In this document: piece by piece, positions 30,529 through 41,930 of the stretch
Position numbering within the stretch: the stretch's first letter is position 1
Layout of the letters: each line of letters opens with the position of its first letter
NCBI GenBank assembly: GCA_036898135.1
Contig: CM072526.1
Span: 9,691,726 to 9,755,725 of the forward strand
Direction of reading: 5' to 3'
From: Oncomelania hupensis
Lineage: Eukaryota > Mollusca > Gastropoda > Littorinimorpha > Pomatiopsidae
Length of the DNA: 64,000 nt
Position numbers and translations under genes: made by a program
The notes under the pieces: model-generated
Told to the model about the DNA's origin: nothing
Databases searched by the model: none
Seen by the model: the letters and a program-made list of their open reading frames with translations, nothing else

Positions 30529-31767
30529 CTATCCTGTCCCATAACCCGAAGGTCGTAGGGGCACCACAGATGATCGTTTAACCAGCATACTCCATCTTTC
30601 TCTGTCCTCAGCAGCCATCATGGCTTCGCTCAGTGTCAAACCAGTCCATTCTCGAATGTTGTCCTCCCACCTCTTTTTCGGTCTCCCTCTTCTTCTACCT
30701 CCTTGCACTGTGCCTTGCAGAATAGTCTTTGCAAGGCCTGACGATCTGGTGACGTGGCCATACCATCGGAGTTTCCGTTTCTTCACCACTGTGAGCAGGT
30801 CATCGTGTTGTCCAATGGCTTGTGTGATGGTCTGTCGGACTTCGTCGTTGGTGATGTGTTGGGTATAGGAAATGCCCAGAAGTCTTCTGTAGCACCTCAT
30901 CTCCATGCTTTGTATTCTTCGTTGGAGATCTGCTGTGAGGGTCCATGCTTCGTAAGCATATATGAAGATGGAGATGACAAGGGAGCGCAGCAGTCTTACT
31001 TTGGAATGTAGACTGATGGTCCTGTCTTTCCAAATGGGTTTCAACTTTGTCAGGGCAGCAGTTGTTTGTGCGATCCTGGAGAGGACTTCCTGTCGGGACC
31101 CATTGTCTGATACAATGGCTCCTAAATATTTAAAGCTATGCACTGTGTTGAGGGATTGGCCTTGGACTTTGATGTCCGTGTTGATGCCATTGGTGTTGTT
31201 GGTCATCATTTTGGTCTTCTCTGCACTTATTTCCATTCCATAGGCTCTGGAGGTGGTGTCAAGCCTCTGTACCAGCTGTTCAAGTTCTTTTTCCTCTCCA
31301 GCCAATACATCAATGTCATCCGCAAAACGAAGATTGGAGATTGCTCTACCCCCTATGCTGACTGTGCCTTCATGGTCTGCAAGAGCATCTGACATGATGC
31401 GCTTTAGGAAGATGTTGAAGAGTGTTGCAGAGAGTAGGCATCCTTGACGCACACCGATTGTTGTTCTGAACCAGTTCCCGATGGCGCTGTTGTGGAGGAC
31501 TGCACTGGTAGCCTTGTCATACAGGCTTTTGATGACTTCAATAATTTTAGGGCTGATGTTGTACACTTTCATTGTTGCCCATAGAGCTGCATGCCAGACT
31601 CGGTCAAACGCCTTCTTGAAGTCTATGAACACATGATATATATGTTGTTGGTGCTGTAGGTATTTCTCAAAGATTATTCTGAGGTTGAAAATCTGCTCAG
31701 TGGTACTTCGCCCTGCCCTGAATCCTGCTTGCTCTTCAGCTATGATTTGGTAAGCTTGGGGTTTCAA
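30529..31767 (-). CDS. RTE-type reverse transcriptase, main part
   Basis: A 412-codon frame nearly identical to the 8420-9941 protein: QAGFRAGRSTTEQIFNLRII, FIDFKKAFDRV, GVRQGCLLS, catalytic FADDI and the C-terminal RKLRWYGHVTR and GRPKKRWEDNI blocks. The upstream part of the domain is in the 31840-32739 frame, so a frameshift near 31770-31845 inactivates this copy. Confidence 0.9.
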   Translation of the reverse strand: MKPQAYQIIAEEQAGFRAGRSTTEQIFNLRIIFEKYLQHQQHIYHVFIDFKKAFDRVWHAALWATMKVYNISPKIIEVIKSLYDKATSAVLHNSAIGNWFRTTIGVRQGCLLSATLFNIFLKRIMSDALADHEGTVSIGGRAISNLRFADDIDVLAGEEKELEQLVQRLDTTSRAYGMEISAEKTKMMTNNTNGINTDIKVQGQSLNTVHSFKYLGAIVSDNGSRQEVLSRIAQTTAALTKLKPIWKDRTISLHSKVRLLRSLVISIFIYAYEAWTLTADLQRRIQSMEMRCYRRLLGISYTQHITNDEVRQTITQAIGQHDDLLTVVKKRKLRWYGHVTRSSGLAKTILQGTVQGGRRRGRPKKRWEDNIREWTGLTLSEAMMAAEDRERWSMLVKRSSVVPLRPSGYGTG

Positions 31768-31839
31768 CCTGTTGAGTATTATTTTCAGGAGGACTTTGCT
31801 GGGATGGCTGATGAGGCTGATGGTGCGGTAATTTTCACA

Positions 31840-32739
31840 CTACTGAAGGTGGCCTTTTTTGGGAAGAGTGATGACAAGCGACTGGGTCCATGATATAGGC
31901 CACTCCCCACTCTGCCAGATCTTGTTACAGATAATGGTGAGGGCATCAATCATCGCTTCTCCTCCTGCTTGTAGCAGTTCCGCGGGTATGTTGTCCACTC
32001 CCGCTGACTTCCCTTTCTTTAGCGATTGCACTGCTGCCTCAACTTCTTCCCGGAGAATTGTGAGGATTTCTTCTTCTTCTCTGTTCTCGGGACATGCTGG
32101 AACTGATGGGTCTCCTTTTGGTGTATGGTTGTAAAGGTCAGAGCAGTACTCTGTCCATCTGTCCAAGACTTCTTGTTCTCCTGTAAGGCATATGCAAGAC
32201 TTGCTTTGGATCGTGAAGACTTTGGGCTGTTTGACACTTGTCAGCCGCTTCACAGTCTGGTAGGCCTTCTTGCTGTTGTTCTTGTTCAGACTGTTCTCTA
32301 TTTCCTGGCATTGATCTTCTATCCAGTTCTCCTTTGCTGTGCGCATGCCTTTTCGGATGTCATTGTTGATTTTTCGGTAGACGTCAGCTCCCTGTGAGGT
32401 GTTCTTTTTCTTTTTTATCTCTCTTCGTTTATCACACAGATCCAAAAGTTCAGGTGTGATCCACGGCTTCTTCTTTGGTCGGTGCTTGCCAAGGATCTCA
32501 GTGGCGGCATCTGTCACAGCTGAGTTGAAGGTGGTGGTCATGGTGTTGACATCTACTTCACCAGCCCCCAAAATGAGCAGTGGTGCAAATTTCCCTCCAA
32601 TTGTGGCCTGAAATAGTTCTGCCACCTCCGGGTCTTGCAGTTTGTCCAGGTCGAACTTCAGTCTAGTGCACTTTGCTGTATTTACTCTCTTCAAGTGGAA
32701 CCAGAAAGACATCATCACGAGATCGTGGTCACTTCCGAT
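31840..32739 (-). CDS. RTE-type LINE: endonuclease end, linker and start of RT
   Basis: The frame opens with GSDHDLVMMSF, the final SDH motif of an apurinic-type endonuclease, so most of that domain is cut off by 5' truncation. A linker of about 200 residues (KKKPWITPELLDLCDKRREI) precedes the reverse transcriptase start (GKSAGVDNIPAELLQAGG, LPKKG). The frame ends just after LPKKGHLQ, where the reading frame changes relative to 30529-31767. Confidence 0.88.
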   Translation of the reverse strand: MGSDHDLVMMSFWFHLKRVNTAKCTRLKFDLDKLQDPEVAELFQATIGGKFAPLLILGAGEVDVNTMTTTFNSAVTDAATEILGKHRPKKKPWITPELLDLCDKRREIKKKKNTSQGADVYRKINNDIRKGMRTAKENWIEDQCQEIENSLNKNNSKKAYQTVKRLTSVKQPKVFTIQSKSCICLTGEQEVLDRWTEYCSDLYNHTPKGDPSVPACPENREEEEILTILREEVEAAVQSLKKGKSAGVDNIPAELLQAGGEAMIDALTIICNKIWQSGEWPISWTQSLVITLPKKGHLQ

Positions 32740-32750
32740 GCATATATATA

Positions 32751-33162
32751 TAGGCACGGTGGTCTAATGGTAGTGCTTTGGCTTGCGGATCTGAAGGTCC
32801 CGGGTTCGAGCCCTGGCCGGGCCATTGTGTTGTGTCCCTGGGAAAGACACTTTATTCCCGTTTCCTACTCCTTCGGATGAGAGTATAAACCGAGGTCTAG
32901 TCTGTGTTTCGCATACATTCCATCATAACGGACTTTAAAGATCCTGACGCTCATGTCCTAGACGGGTGAGTGCCGGTAACAAGAACACACCCAGCATGCA
33001 CTAGGTCCTTCTCCCCCATCCCTGGCTGGCCAGGATAGTGCTCAGTTGTCCGGGCGTTAGACCATGCGCCCAAAGGCTGCGGGTGGGCGTCTCGGGCGGT
33101 TTGAGTTAGATACTGTATCGGCCAGCGCCTAGAGTCTGGTCTAGTACAGCGAGATAAGTGCG
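32751..33162 (+). mobile_element. tRNA-derived SINE, intact
   Basis: About 412 bp. A tRNA-like head (32752-32823) has an A box (TGGTCTAATGGTAGTGC) and a B box (GGTTCGAGCCC). A conserved central 'TTGTGTCCCTGGGAAAGACA' block follows, as in several invertebrate SINE superfamilies, then a family-specific body and a TA-rich 3' end. Flanking TA repeats hide the target duplication. The same family is dissected by satellites at 14545-17092. Confidence 0.85.
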
Positions 33163-33782
33163 TATATATATAAAGAGGGATAGAAAACCAGAGGAAAGGA
33201 TGAATTCCTGCGTCATTGCACACAGTTCCTCCCCCTCCACCCACACACACAAAATTTCCCGCAAACAAAAGTAAGTTCCTAAAATCAATATATTTATTCA
33301 TTATACCTCCAATCAGTCAAAACACAAAGCAAGGTTCCCAGTATTTCTCAGTTCAAATCTTCAATATGGTTTAAATAAAAATCCACCCCGCCCTGTAACA
33401 GTCGCATTCCTTTTATGTTTTTCAAAGCTCAGTACAGCTCAAGATATTTCTATTTATTTATTTATTTATTTATTTAATTTAAAGTCTATTCACATTTGTG
33501 ATATTAGACAACATATTGAATTATAAACAAAATGCATTTAACAAAACATATGATGATTATTATTTTTAAATAATAACATTAATAATGTTTTAAAAAAAAT
33601 TAACACACACACACACACCCACACACACACCCACACAACATTAAAAAAAATAGAAAAGGTCTATTTTGCATATTTGACTTCATACAATGAGTCATAATTT
33701 GCTGTGATGAGGTTATGATCAAGTTATCAATATAATTGCTGTTGTTGTTATTGTAATTATTATGATTATTATGATTATTATG

Positions 33783-33815
<33 letters not shown>

Positions 33816-34061
33816 GTTAGTATTATTATTATCATGGAAAAATAATTAAAAATTCAAAACAAAAACCCCCCTCCCCCCCCACCAAAAAAAAAATAAATAA
33901 ATAAAATAAAATTTAAAAAAAAAATAAAAAAAAATTAAAAAATTAAAAAAATCTTCCGAATATAAAGAATTTAACAAAATAATTTAAAGGATGTCATGCA
34001 CCGGAGCCTTTTGAGGATACAAGCGCATGCTTATATCGTTATAATTTTTTTTATAAGTTTC
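33163..34061. other. AT-rich region with simple repeats
   Basis: Contains (CA)n at about 33603-33640, (ATT)n at 33768-33815 and A/T homopolymers at 33840-33960. The right end may be the 3' UTR of the I-type LINE. No gene is supported. Confidence 0.5.
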
Positions 34062-34925
34062 TTATAATAAATGACCTACTGGAGAATATAATAACTCTTT
34101 AGATATTTCTACGAATGATTTTAAGTCTAAATCTTGGGTATTGCTCAAAGCAATGCATTTGTTTGGTAAGTATCTTTTTAGGTCATTGCATTGTACTAGC
34201 AAATGTTGAATTGTTAAATTTTCATTACAAATGCAAGTTATGTTTTTGCTAAATTTTGTTTTCCAGGAATTTAAATATAATCTATATGCTAAACTATAGA
34301 TCTGTCTATAGACCCCTAACATGCTAGTAAAACATGATTTTGTTTGTCTTTCCTTAAGATTTTTTGTAATTATACAGTACATTTCTTTAATTGACAATCC
34401 GATATCAATTTTTATGGCATTGACATTAGTTGCTCCTCGTTTTGCTGCTCTGTCTGCTAGATCATTATGTAAGATGCCACAATGTGAAGGCATCCAGCAC
34501 ATATTTATATGTATTCCTCTGTTTTTTATAGAATGAATCAGGTATTTTATTTCAAATATGATATCACCTCTATCATTGTTTTTATCAGAGTTTAACGCAT
34601 ACAACACCGATTGTGAATCAACACATATGAGAAGAGCATAATAAGTCTAGCGGTATATTACTCAATGTATAAAGAGACATTAATACAGCAACTAGCTCTG
34701 CTGTAAAAATTGAGTGATTTTTGCCTAAATAATAAGACTTTGTGATTTTGAGATCAGGTATTACAAACCCTGCTCCAGCATCACCAGTATCAATTACAGA
34801 CCCATCGGTGTAAACTTTTAGATGGCTATAAAAATTTTCATTTATATGTTCTCGGGCTTCTGTAGCAATTAATTGCCGATTTTCATCCTTCTTAAGGTTT
34901 GTGTATTTTATATCACATTTACAGA
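34062..34925 (-). pseudogene. I/jockey-type LINE fragment: RNase H domain and C-terminus
   Basis: On the minus strand, TDGSVIDTGDAGAGFVIPD (about 34757-34812) is an RNase H start. After a frame break, the 34062-34607 frame continues with WMPSHCGILHNDLADRAAKR, the usual RNase H end (H--I--N---D--A), followed by a C-terminal Cys/His-type tail (CICNENLTIQHLLVQC). The element is cut off at about 34925 and has a frameshift near 34608, so it is a dead fragment of a LINE class that carries RNase H. Confidence 0.75.
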
Positions 34926-35432
34926 GAAGAAGAAGATATTTCTATACCTTTACTTAGAAAATAAAATGATAAAACGTTATATATAATTATGAATCAATTG
35001 AAACGGATTAATATTAACATTATTTTGGAAATAAATAGTTGTAGCTTTACATAAAGCACAAGATACTAAAAATGACTACACCAACAAACAAAACGCCCCC
35101 ACAAAAAGGATGAACAGGGTTGTTTCTTATTGGAAAGACGGGGTTACATTACCAACCAAGACAAACCCCAAAATATTCATACACATTCACGTACAAAAGC
35201 ACAACAAGAAGTATACATGCGTTGCCTGTGCCAACCACCTCATTGAGTAACCTTAGCTTTAAAAGTAAGGTATATGAAAACTAATAACAATAATAATTAA
35301 TGTTTATTGTCTTTTTTACATTTTGAAGACATCAAAACTTAGTTTCATAATGTGCCCATGTGTCTCCAGATTGACAGTCAATTTCTGATATTTGACACAA
35401 AAAGGAGTTAAAACCGGATCTAACTTGGTTTA
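34926..35432. other. intergenic, nothing recognised
   Basis: AT-rich sequence ending at TATT (35433-35436), the left target duplication of Ty3/gypsy element 2. Confidence 0.4.
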
Positions 35433-35436
35433 TATT

Positions 35437-36448
35437 TGTGGTAGATGACCTAATATCTACGAAAATGAAAATGTATATGGGAGTTAACCGCAGCCTTTTG
35501 TATTTTATAGTTGGCAAGAGGTATGTTTCTTGGATATTATTCTCGCTCTATAATTTTGCTTTTAGCAACAATAAACGGGTTATTTTTGTATTGTTTATAA
35601 TATTAAAATATTTGTTATTTTTATAAGAGTAGAAATGGTGCGGTAGGTTAATTATAATAATAGTTGTTTTTATGGTTGTTCTGTTAACATTTTGGGCACG
35701 CTTTAGAGACTTCATTTTCTTTTCTGGATGACAATGGCAACTTAAAATAATTTGCAGATTCGTCCCTGCTCACAAAAAGGTAATTTTTGTGTTTTTTTTT
35801 TTTTATTGAGACATGCTCTATAATGATTGCATTTTATAGTTGAAGATACCAGATATGCACAAATAATAGTTTTGATTGTGTATTTGACGGTATTTCTGCA
35901 TAATTTGATGTTGAAAATGCAGATAACAGACCATGTGCTGTGCTTAGAATCTAGAAGGTTCGTCATGTATTGTAACTGATGCCAGGTTTTTGGTTGCATT
36001 TACAGGTTTCGCCTAAGCAGCGGGTTTCTTTTTTTTCTCTCTTTGTTTTTGTTAGTTTTTGTTAGCTTTGGGTTGTTTTTGGGGTTTAGTCTTAGTGTTG
36101 ATTTAATTTGGTTTGGATTATTGTGGTATTTTTAAAGACACAGAAACTGAAACTGAAAGTAAAGATAGAAAACACAAGTTATTTTATTAATATATTAATT
36201 TATGGATAAATGTTAATATTGTTTATTTTAATGTAAGAAATCCCAGTGTACCACCCCCTTGCCCCTTCTCGACGACATAGAAATAAAAGAATTATCAATA
36301 CAAGCTGTTGAAATTAATAATTTCTTTCTTTCTTAATTTAGTTTTTTTTAATGATTTCTCTCTTTTTTTGTTCTATTGAGAGTTGTGGGTGTGTGGTCCT
36401 TCCTGTCTAAAATAATTCAAAATCTTCATAACCCATCACTCGGTTACA
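35437..36448 (+). repeat. 5' LTR of Ty3/gypsy element 2
   Basis: A 1012 bp TG...CA repeat, near-identical to 44348-45366. The main differences are at 'atctacgaaaatg' versus 'atagctagggaaatg' and in homopolymer lengths. Confidence 0.92.
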
Positions 36449-36454
36449 GATTTT

Positions 36455-36472
36455 TGGCGCTGCGAGCAGGAT
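36455..36472 (+). other. primer-binding site of Ty3/gypsy element 2
   Basis: TGGCGCTGCGAGCAGG begins six bases inside the 5' LTR. The TGGCGC start is complementary to a tRNA ending GCGCCA. Confidence 0.55.
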
Positions 36473-37275
36473 AGCGCTGGAATTTTAGTTTAATTTTATA
36501 TAGTTTAGTTTAGTGTTATTTTATTATTGATAGTTTAGTTTGGGAGGGGTTAGGTAAACCCGCTGCTAGGCAAGAGGGACACTGACTGCTGGTGGATGAA
36601 GAGGGGAATGCTGGCGTGATCCAACTGCATTACGCTGAGGTCATCGCTTGCCATCCAGAGGTCATCACCTGCGGTGCTGAAGTTATCTTCGCTGGTGGAT
36701 GATCTTGCAGACCCTCCTGGCTGGCTGGACACCAACTTCTGCTACCATTGACTGAGGTCATCGTTGGCGGACGGCTATGGAAATTTTTCTGATGTCTTCA
36801 GCAGTCCAGAAACTTTGTGAAATGCCTTGAGACTTGTTGAGGCCTACGCTGCAGTCCATCATGCTTCAGTTTCCTAAAGACTATGTGACAGTGCCTGATC
36901 GACTTCCCTAATTGTATGCATGCCTAAGTCTGCTTCATGAAATTCCTTGGACAACGTCATCTCAATACTTGTAGACTTGAACAAAGACAGTGAAAGATAA
37001 TTTTATTTTAAAATCTATTTAGGTTGTTGACTTTTCATGCTCTCTTGCCTGTGACGCTAAAAGACAATTATAAAGTTAACCTTTTAGTGTATATATTGTG
37101 GTTTTTAAAGGCGGAGAGGTGAATAGTAGTGCATTGAACACTTTTACTAGGAGTTAAAGTACTTTTAAGTGATTGTGTTTAATTGGTATATTTTTCACTG
37201 TGTATGCTTGACTTGCTTGCTTGTGGTCTCAGTTTGAGAATATTGAAATATTGTTGTTAAGCACTAGTCGTAGGC
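36473..37275 (+). other. 5' leader of Ty3/gypsy element 2
   Basis: Non-coding leader between the primer site and gag. No supported frame is seen. Confidence 0.6.
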
Positions 37276-37683
37276 ATGAGTGAGAGAAGAACAATGTTTC
37301 GCCCCACTGCTGGGTCCACTCCTGATGTAGACGTTCCGCCTTCCCTTAGTTATTTTGGGATGGAAGGGGGTCGTCGTCAGTTTGTCTCTCTCATTACCCC
37401 AAGTTTGAGAAATGCAGAGGGTTACCACAGTGTGGGAAGGGATGATGGGGAGATGTTCCAAGATGTGGTACAAGATTTTGAACAGACCATGGAAACTTTC
37501 AATAGGCAATCTAGGGAAGGTATCGTAGGGGAGGCAGAGAGAAACAGGGGATTGTCCCTGGCTGCGGAAATGCGAAATTTAATACAGGATATTAGAGGTG
37601 ACTTGGGGACGGGACGGACACAAGTTGGGGAGCATCCATCCGCACGGTTTCAGTCAAAGCCCAGCACAACTATAGTTCTGTAG
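37276..37683 (+). CDS. Ty3/gypsy 2 gag, N-terminal part
   Basis: A 135-codon frame starting MSERRTMFRPTAGSTPDVDV. It ends at a TAG where the next frame (from about 37678) continues with a coiled-coil-like segment (EREIARLREEISHLQ). A frameshift near 37640-37680 therefore splits gag. Confidence 0.7.
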   Translation: MSERRTMFRPTAGSTPDVDVPPSLSYFGMEGGRRQFVSLITPSLRNAEGYHSVGRDDGEMFQDVVQDFEQTMETFNRQSREGIVGEAERNRGLSLAAEMRNLIQDIRGDLGTGRTQVGEHPSARFQSKPSTTIVL

Positions 37684-38900
37684 AAAGAGAAATAGCCCGA
37701 CTTCGTGAAGAAATTTCTCATCTTCAGTCGCCGTCGGTTTCTGTCGTTGTTCCTCGCGAAAAGAAATTAAGACATTTTTGGGGCGAGGAAGATAAAGATC
37801 AAGGGTATACTGTCCAAGAATTTGTGGAAGAAGCCAGAAGTTCTTTGTTGGAAACATCGAGAGTGGGATCAGTGGGTGCACAACATGTATTGTTTAGTTT
37901 AAAGGGAAAAGCTAAAAAGGAAGTGAACACTTGTGGCATACCATGGCGTACGGCGGAGGACATTTTTCGCATTCTACTTGACGCATTTGGCGAGCATACT
38001 TCTTTGCCAACATTGCTTGCAGAATTTTTTGAGAGGAAGCAACAATTTAGAGAGGATATTCGGACATACTCCAGTGAGTTGTTTGAACGATTCCGATGTG
38101 TGCAAAGAGCACAACAAGCGAGGGGGCGTGTGGTGTTTCAGGAAGAAGTTTTGGTGGATCATTTTATTGATGGTCTTTGTGACAGAGTATTGGTGATGGA
38201 ATTGCAGCGGAGAATTGCTGGAGGTTTATCAAATTTTGCCTCTTTGAGACAAGCTGCATTGAAATGGGAAGAGATTCAGAAGCCTTCCAAGCGTAGTTCG
38301 AAAACTTCTGCTACGGTACACACTACTTCAGGAACAGTGTTGAATCATGCTGGGGATGAGAATGACCAGCTGCGGCAGACAGAGCTTTGTACGTTGCGCC
38401 AAGAGTTGGATTTGTTGCGTGAAAAGATGGAGCAGATGGCTAAAGAGCATAAGACAGAGTTAGCAACCTTGTCAAAAAAGGGTCCAGTACAACAACTGAA
38501 CAGTCATGTACAACCATCTACTAATGTGGAGTTTAGGAGTGGGAAGCCAGTGTGCTTGAGATGTGGCAAATTGGGTCACAGGATGCGGTCCTGTAGATCT
38601 AGACTGCAGACACATCAAACTTATGGCCCTAGAAACAATGATCCGTCTAGCGTGTCAGAAACAAAAGAAGTAGGATCAAGATCTAAGCAAGCTGATACTA
38701 GGATAGTTGGTGGAAAACCTGTCATGAACATTGAAATCAATGGCATACAATTTGAGTGTTTGATAGACACAGGTTCACAAGTCACCATTATGCCAGAATC
38801 AATATACAAAGAAAATTTTCAACAGGATGATATGATTCCAGACAATCAGTTCATGCGTTTGGTAGCAGCAAATGGTCTATCTGTTCCTTACATAGGCTAA
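37684..38900 (+). CDS. Ty3/gypsy 2 gag core, zinc knuckle and protease
   Basis: The frame is open from about 37678 and the first Met is at 37824. It has an alpha-helical capsid-like region (VQEFVEEARSSLLETSR, LAEFFERKQQFREDIRTYS) resembling gag proteins of metazoan gypsy elements. A coiled coil is followed by a CCHC knuckle (CLRCGKLGHRMRSC, near residue 242 counted from 37824) and the protease motif LIDTGSQV near 313. A TAA at 38898-38900 interrupts the protease. The same frame reopens immediately after it, so this is a simple nonsense mutation. Confidence 0.88.
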
Positions 38901-38930
38901 ATACTGGTTGATGTCAAAGTTGGGGAGCAA

Positions 38931-40265
38931 GTGATCCATGACAGAGGTATTTTGATACAAAAGGAGTCTGCGCCAACAGTGGAACCTACACTGGAGAGAC
39001 CTCGGATTTTGTTAGGCACAAACATCATCCAGGAGTTGAAGATTATGAAATCTCAAACAGGGCAGTCAGAAGAAACAGCATTTTTAGGATTGCTCAGGAT
39101 TCCGAAAGGTGGAGTTCACCTGCCAGCTAAATCTATTGCTTCTGTCAACCTGGTCGGTGGACGAGATCAGCCTAGAACTTCTGCTTTTTTAGTTGAACCT
39201 ATGCGCAGCAGTGTAGAGGGTCGCTGTTTGGTAATTCCAACGTTGGTTCAAGGAGATTGTCCATGGCCGGAAAAGATGGTTAATTTGACAACAGAAGATA
39301 TTTTTCTGAATGGCCGCACCCCAGTAGCTACCTTATACAAAGTGGAAAAGGTGTCTTCGGACATTGAGATTGAAGAGAATAAGGGTTCATTTCTGGTGAT
39401 ATGCAATAAAGTCAAAGTTGACCCTTCTAGTTTGGATGAAGTCCCAATTGATTTATCTTCTGCGGAATGTTCTGCTGAAGAAAGAGAGCAGCTGCGAGAA
39501 ATGTTGAAAGAGTTCTCTGGGATCTGGACAAGTGACTTGTATGACACTGATGTTGGGTATACGGAGTTGGAGAAACATACAGTACCAGTGACTGATGATA
39601 TCCCAGTTGCACAGCCATACCGCAGAATTCCACCAACTCAGTTGCAGGAGATAAAGCAGCATATCCAAAAGCTACTCGACCTGGATATCATACAACCAAG
39701 CAAGAGCCCACATGCTTCACCAATAGTGGTGGTCATGAAAAAGGATGGCACTATCCGCATGTGTGTAGACTATAGACGGCTAAACGCAAAGACAAGACGT
39801 GATGCATTTCCTCTTCCCAGGATCGAGGAGTCACTTGACGCGTTGCAGGGAGCCAAGCAGTTTACAACACTGGACCTTGCATGGGGCTACCATCAAATAG
39901 CTATGGAAGAATCTGATCGACAGAAAACTGCATTTGTCACTCCCTTTGGGCTCTACGAGTTTAAAAGGATGCCTTTTGGGTTGTGTTCTGCTCCAGCTAC
40001 TTTTCAAAGGTTAATGCAGACAGGGCTGAACGAGATGATTTTTCAGATAATTCTGGTCCATTTGGATGACATTTTGCTTTTTAGCAAGACTTTCGAAGAA
40101 CATTTGACCCGCCTTCGACAGGTTTTGACCCGCTTGAGGGAGATGGGCTTGAAGTTGAATCCCAGTAAATGTCGGTTCTGTCAGAAAACCGTCCAGTATT
40201 TGGGACACACTGTACTATTTCAGCAGATGGAGTGGGTACTCAGGATGACAAAGTGTCCGCAGTGA
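38931..40265 (+). CDS. Ty3/gypsy 2 protease end and reverse transcriptase
   Basis: This is the same frame as gag-PR, after the stop. The protease end (RPRILLGTNIIQEL) is followed by a linker and the reverse transcriptase: MCVDYRRLNAKTRRDAFPLP, FTTLDLAWGYHQI, RMPFGLCSAPATFQRL, catalytic HLDDILLFS, and KCRFCQKTVQYLGH. Just after this the frame is lost (about 40205-40215) and the correct sequence continues one frame over from about 40210. Confidence 0.93.
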   Translation: MIHDRGILIQKESAPTVEPTLERPRILLGTNIIQELKIMKSQTGQSEETAFLGLLRIPKGGVHLPAKSIASVNLVGGRDQPRTSAFLVEPMRSSVEGRCLVIPTLVQGDCPWPEKMVNLTTEDIFLNGRTPVATLYKVEKVSSDIEIEENKGSFLVICNKVKVDPSSLDEVPIDLSSAECSAEEREQLREMLKEFSGIWTSDLYDTDVGYTELEKHTVPVTDDIPVAQPYRRIPPTQLQEIKQHIQKLLDLDIIQPSKSPHASPIVVVMKKDGTIRMCVDYRRLNAKTRRDAFPLPRIEESLDALQGAKQFTTLDLAWGYHQIAMEESDRQKTAFVTPFGLYEFKRMPFGLCSAPATFQRLMQTGLNEMIFQIILVHLDDILLFSKTFEEHLTRLRQVLTRLREMGLKLNPSKCRFCQKTVQYLGHTVLFQQMEWVLRMTKCPQ

Positions 40266-40837
40266 AGCAATGGCCAGTTCCACAGACTTTGAAGGAGCTC
40301 AGATCTTTCCTTGGGTTAGCAGCCTATTACCGTCGTTTTGTTGAAAGCTTTGCTCAGATTGCTGGACCATTGCATGCAGTGGTGGGACAGATGTGTGACA
40401 TCCAGAAAATGTCGGGCGGTAAGCAGCTGAAGTTGGGTGAAAAGTGGACGCCAAAGTGTCAGCAGGCATTCGAGTGCCTCAAAGAAAAGTTGACTTCTGC
40501 CCCTTTGTTGGGATACGCTGACTACACTCTTCCATTTATCCTCGAAACAGATGCCAGTTCCAAAGGCTTGGGAGCTGTGCTGTCACAAGTTCAAGATGGA
40601 CAAAAGAGAGTGATTGCCTATGCAAGTCGGACCTTGAGAGGATCAGAGAAGAACATGCAAAACTACAGTTTTATGAAGCTTGAATTGCTTGCTCTCAAAT
40701 GGGCAATAACTGAAAAGTTCAGAGGATACCTTCTTGGTGCCACCGTTGAAGTTTGGACAGACAACAATCCACTGCGGTACTTGAGAACAGCAAAACTTGG
40801 TGCAATTGAGCAGCGTTGGGTTTCTCAGTTGTCAGTA
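40169..40837 (+). CDS. Ty3/gypsy 2 RT thumb and RNase H, first part
   Basis: The meaningful sequence starts near 40210: LRSFLGLAAYYRRFVESFAQ (RT connection), then RNase H with ETDASSKGLGAVLSQ, a FMKLELLALKWA block and VWTDNNPL. The frame is broken at 40838 by the nested family A element. The RNase H catalytic residues D, E and D are visible. Confidence 0.9.
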
Positions 40838-41556
40838 ACCCCTTGGGGTCATGAGCAATCTTGCCACTGTAGATTGTTCTAACCTATAAAGGGAAAAGTG
40901 AAAGCCCCAGTTGAAAACCTGTGTTGCCTTTGTAGGCATGACTGACTCACTGCGGCAACAGTTCCCCCCCCCCCCCCCCCCCTCCGTTGGAGTGCCGGGG
41001 GTTTCAGTATAAATAGTATCCCCACTTTCTGGAAATTTAGTGCTTTAAATTCCCACTGTCGCTGTCTTCCTCATTTGCTCTTTCCCATTCCTGATCTGTC
41101 CTATCACTCTGCTATACTATCTTCTTCTTCGCTAGATCAATGACCTACCTTTTTTCTTGAAAACTCTTCCTGGACAAGACTCCTTGTTTGTGTATGAGGT
41201 CTGTTGGATCAGCTTGGGAGTGTTGGACGCTTTCTGCCGGGTGGTCACTAGGGCTTCCTATGATTGTATTATTTCGCACTATAGGCATTTTATATGTATG
41301 TGTTTTGTTGATGATTTATATTGATGGTTGTATTCTATTTTGTTTTTGTAACCGGGGTGTTCGCGTAGTTGAGGTCAACCCTCAGCCGTCCCCCGCGTGG
41401 GATGTCTTTATTGTAAAGTGACTGGCCGGTGGAGGGCATTCAATTTTCCCACTAGGGTTGTTTCGGCAGATCTTTTATGCGGATCGGGGGTTGTCCGGTC
41501 CTGATTTGGCTCGGAAGAGTCCGCTGGACCTAAAGCAACAATAAATCAATCAATCA
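40838..41556 (+). mobile_element. family A retroposon nested in RNase H
   Basis: A 719 bp copy starting ACCCCTTGGGG and ending with AATCAATCAATCA. An 11 bp duplication AGTTGTCAGTA flanks it (40827-40837 and 41557-41567). Removing the element and one duplicate restores a continuous RNase H frame. It contains a poly-C run of about 20 bases at 40964 and the TATAAATAG box. Confidence 0.92.
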
Positions 41557-41930
41557 AGTTGTCAGTATTTCATTTTGAGGTCAAGTACCGTTCTGGCAAA
41601 ACCAATGCTAATGCAGATGCATTGTCACGGTTCCCTCAGCCGCAACCTGAGGAGGCAGAAGATGAAGAGGAAAATGTTACAGCAGTTTCAGCTATTCAGG
41701 TGCAAAGCACTCCAATTCCATTTTCAGTTCAGGCTACAAACAAGTTGGTTACTGCATGTGGAGTTCATGCTGTTGATTCCTCGGAGAGTGATTCGGAAAC
41801 AGAAGAAGTTATCCAGCTGGATGATCAGGCAGATGATAGGGCTACACAAGCATTTCCATCAATCAGCATTGATGACTTAAGAAAAGCTCAAACAACTGAT
41901 CCAGAAATAGGGCCGCTGTTGACCTTTTAA
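41557..41930 (+). CDS. Ty3/gypsy 2 RNase H end and linker
   Basis: The frame resumes after the insertion with FHFEVKYRSGKTNANADALS, the standard RNase H end, followed by an acidic linker (EEAEDEEENVTAV, SSESDSETEEV). A TAA at 41928-41930 stops it; the same frame is open again immediately afterwards. Confidence 0.85.

Larger units (their letters stand above)
30518..32739 (-). mobile_element. RTE-type LINE, 5'-truncated, with TSD
   Basis: A minus-strand copy of the LINE seen at 8410-9941 but longer, reaching back into the end of the endonuclease domain. It ends with a (GGATA)n tail. GCATATATAT flanks both sides (30508-30517 and 32740-32749), although the TA-rich context makes the exact limits uncertain. 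Confidence 0.88.
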
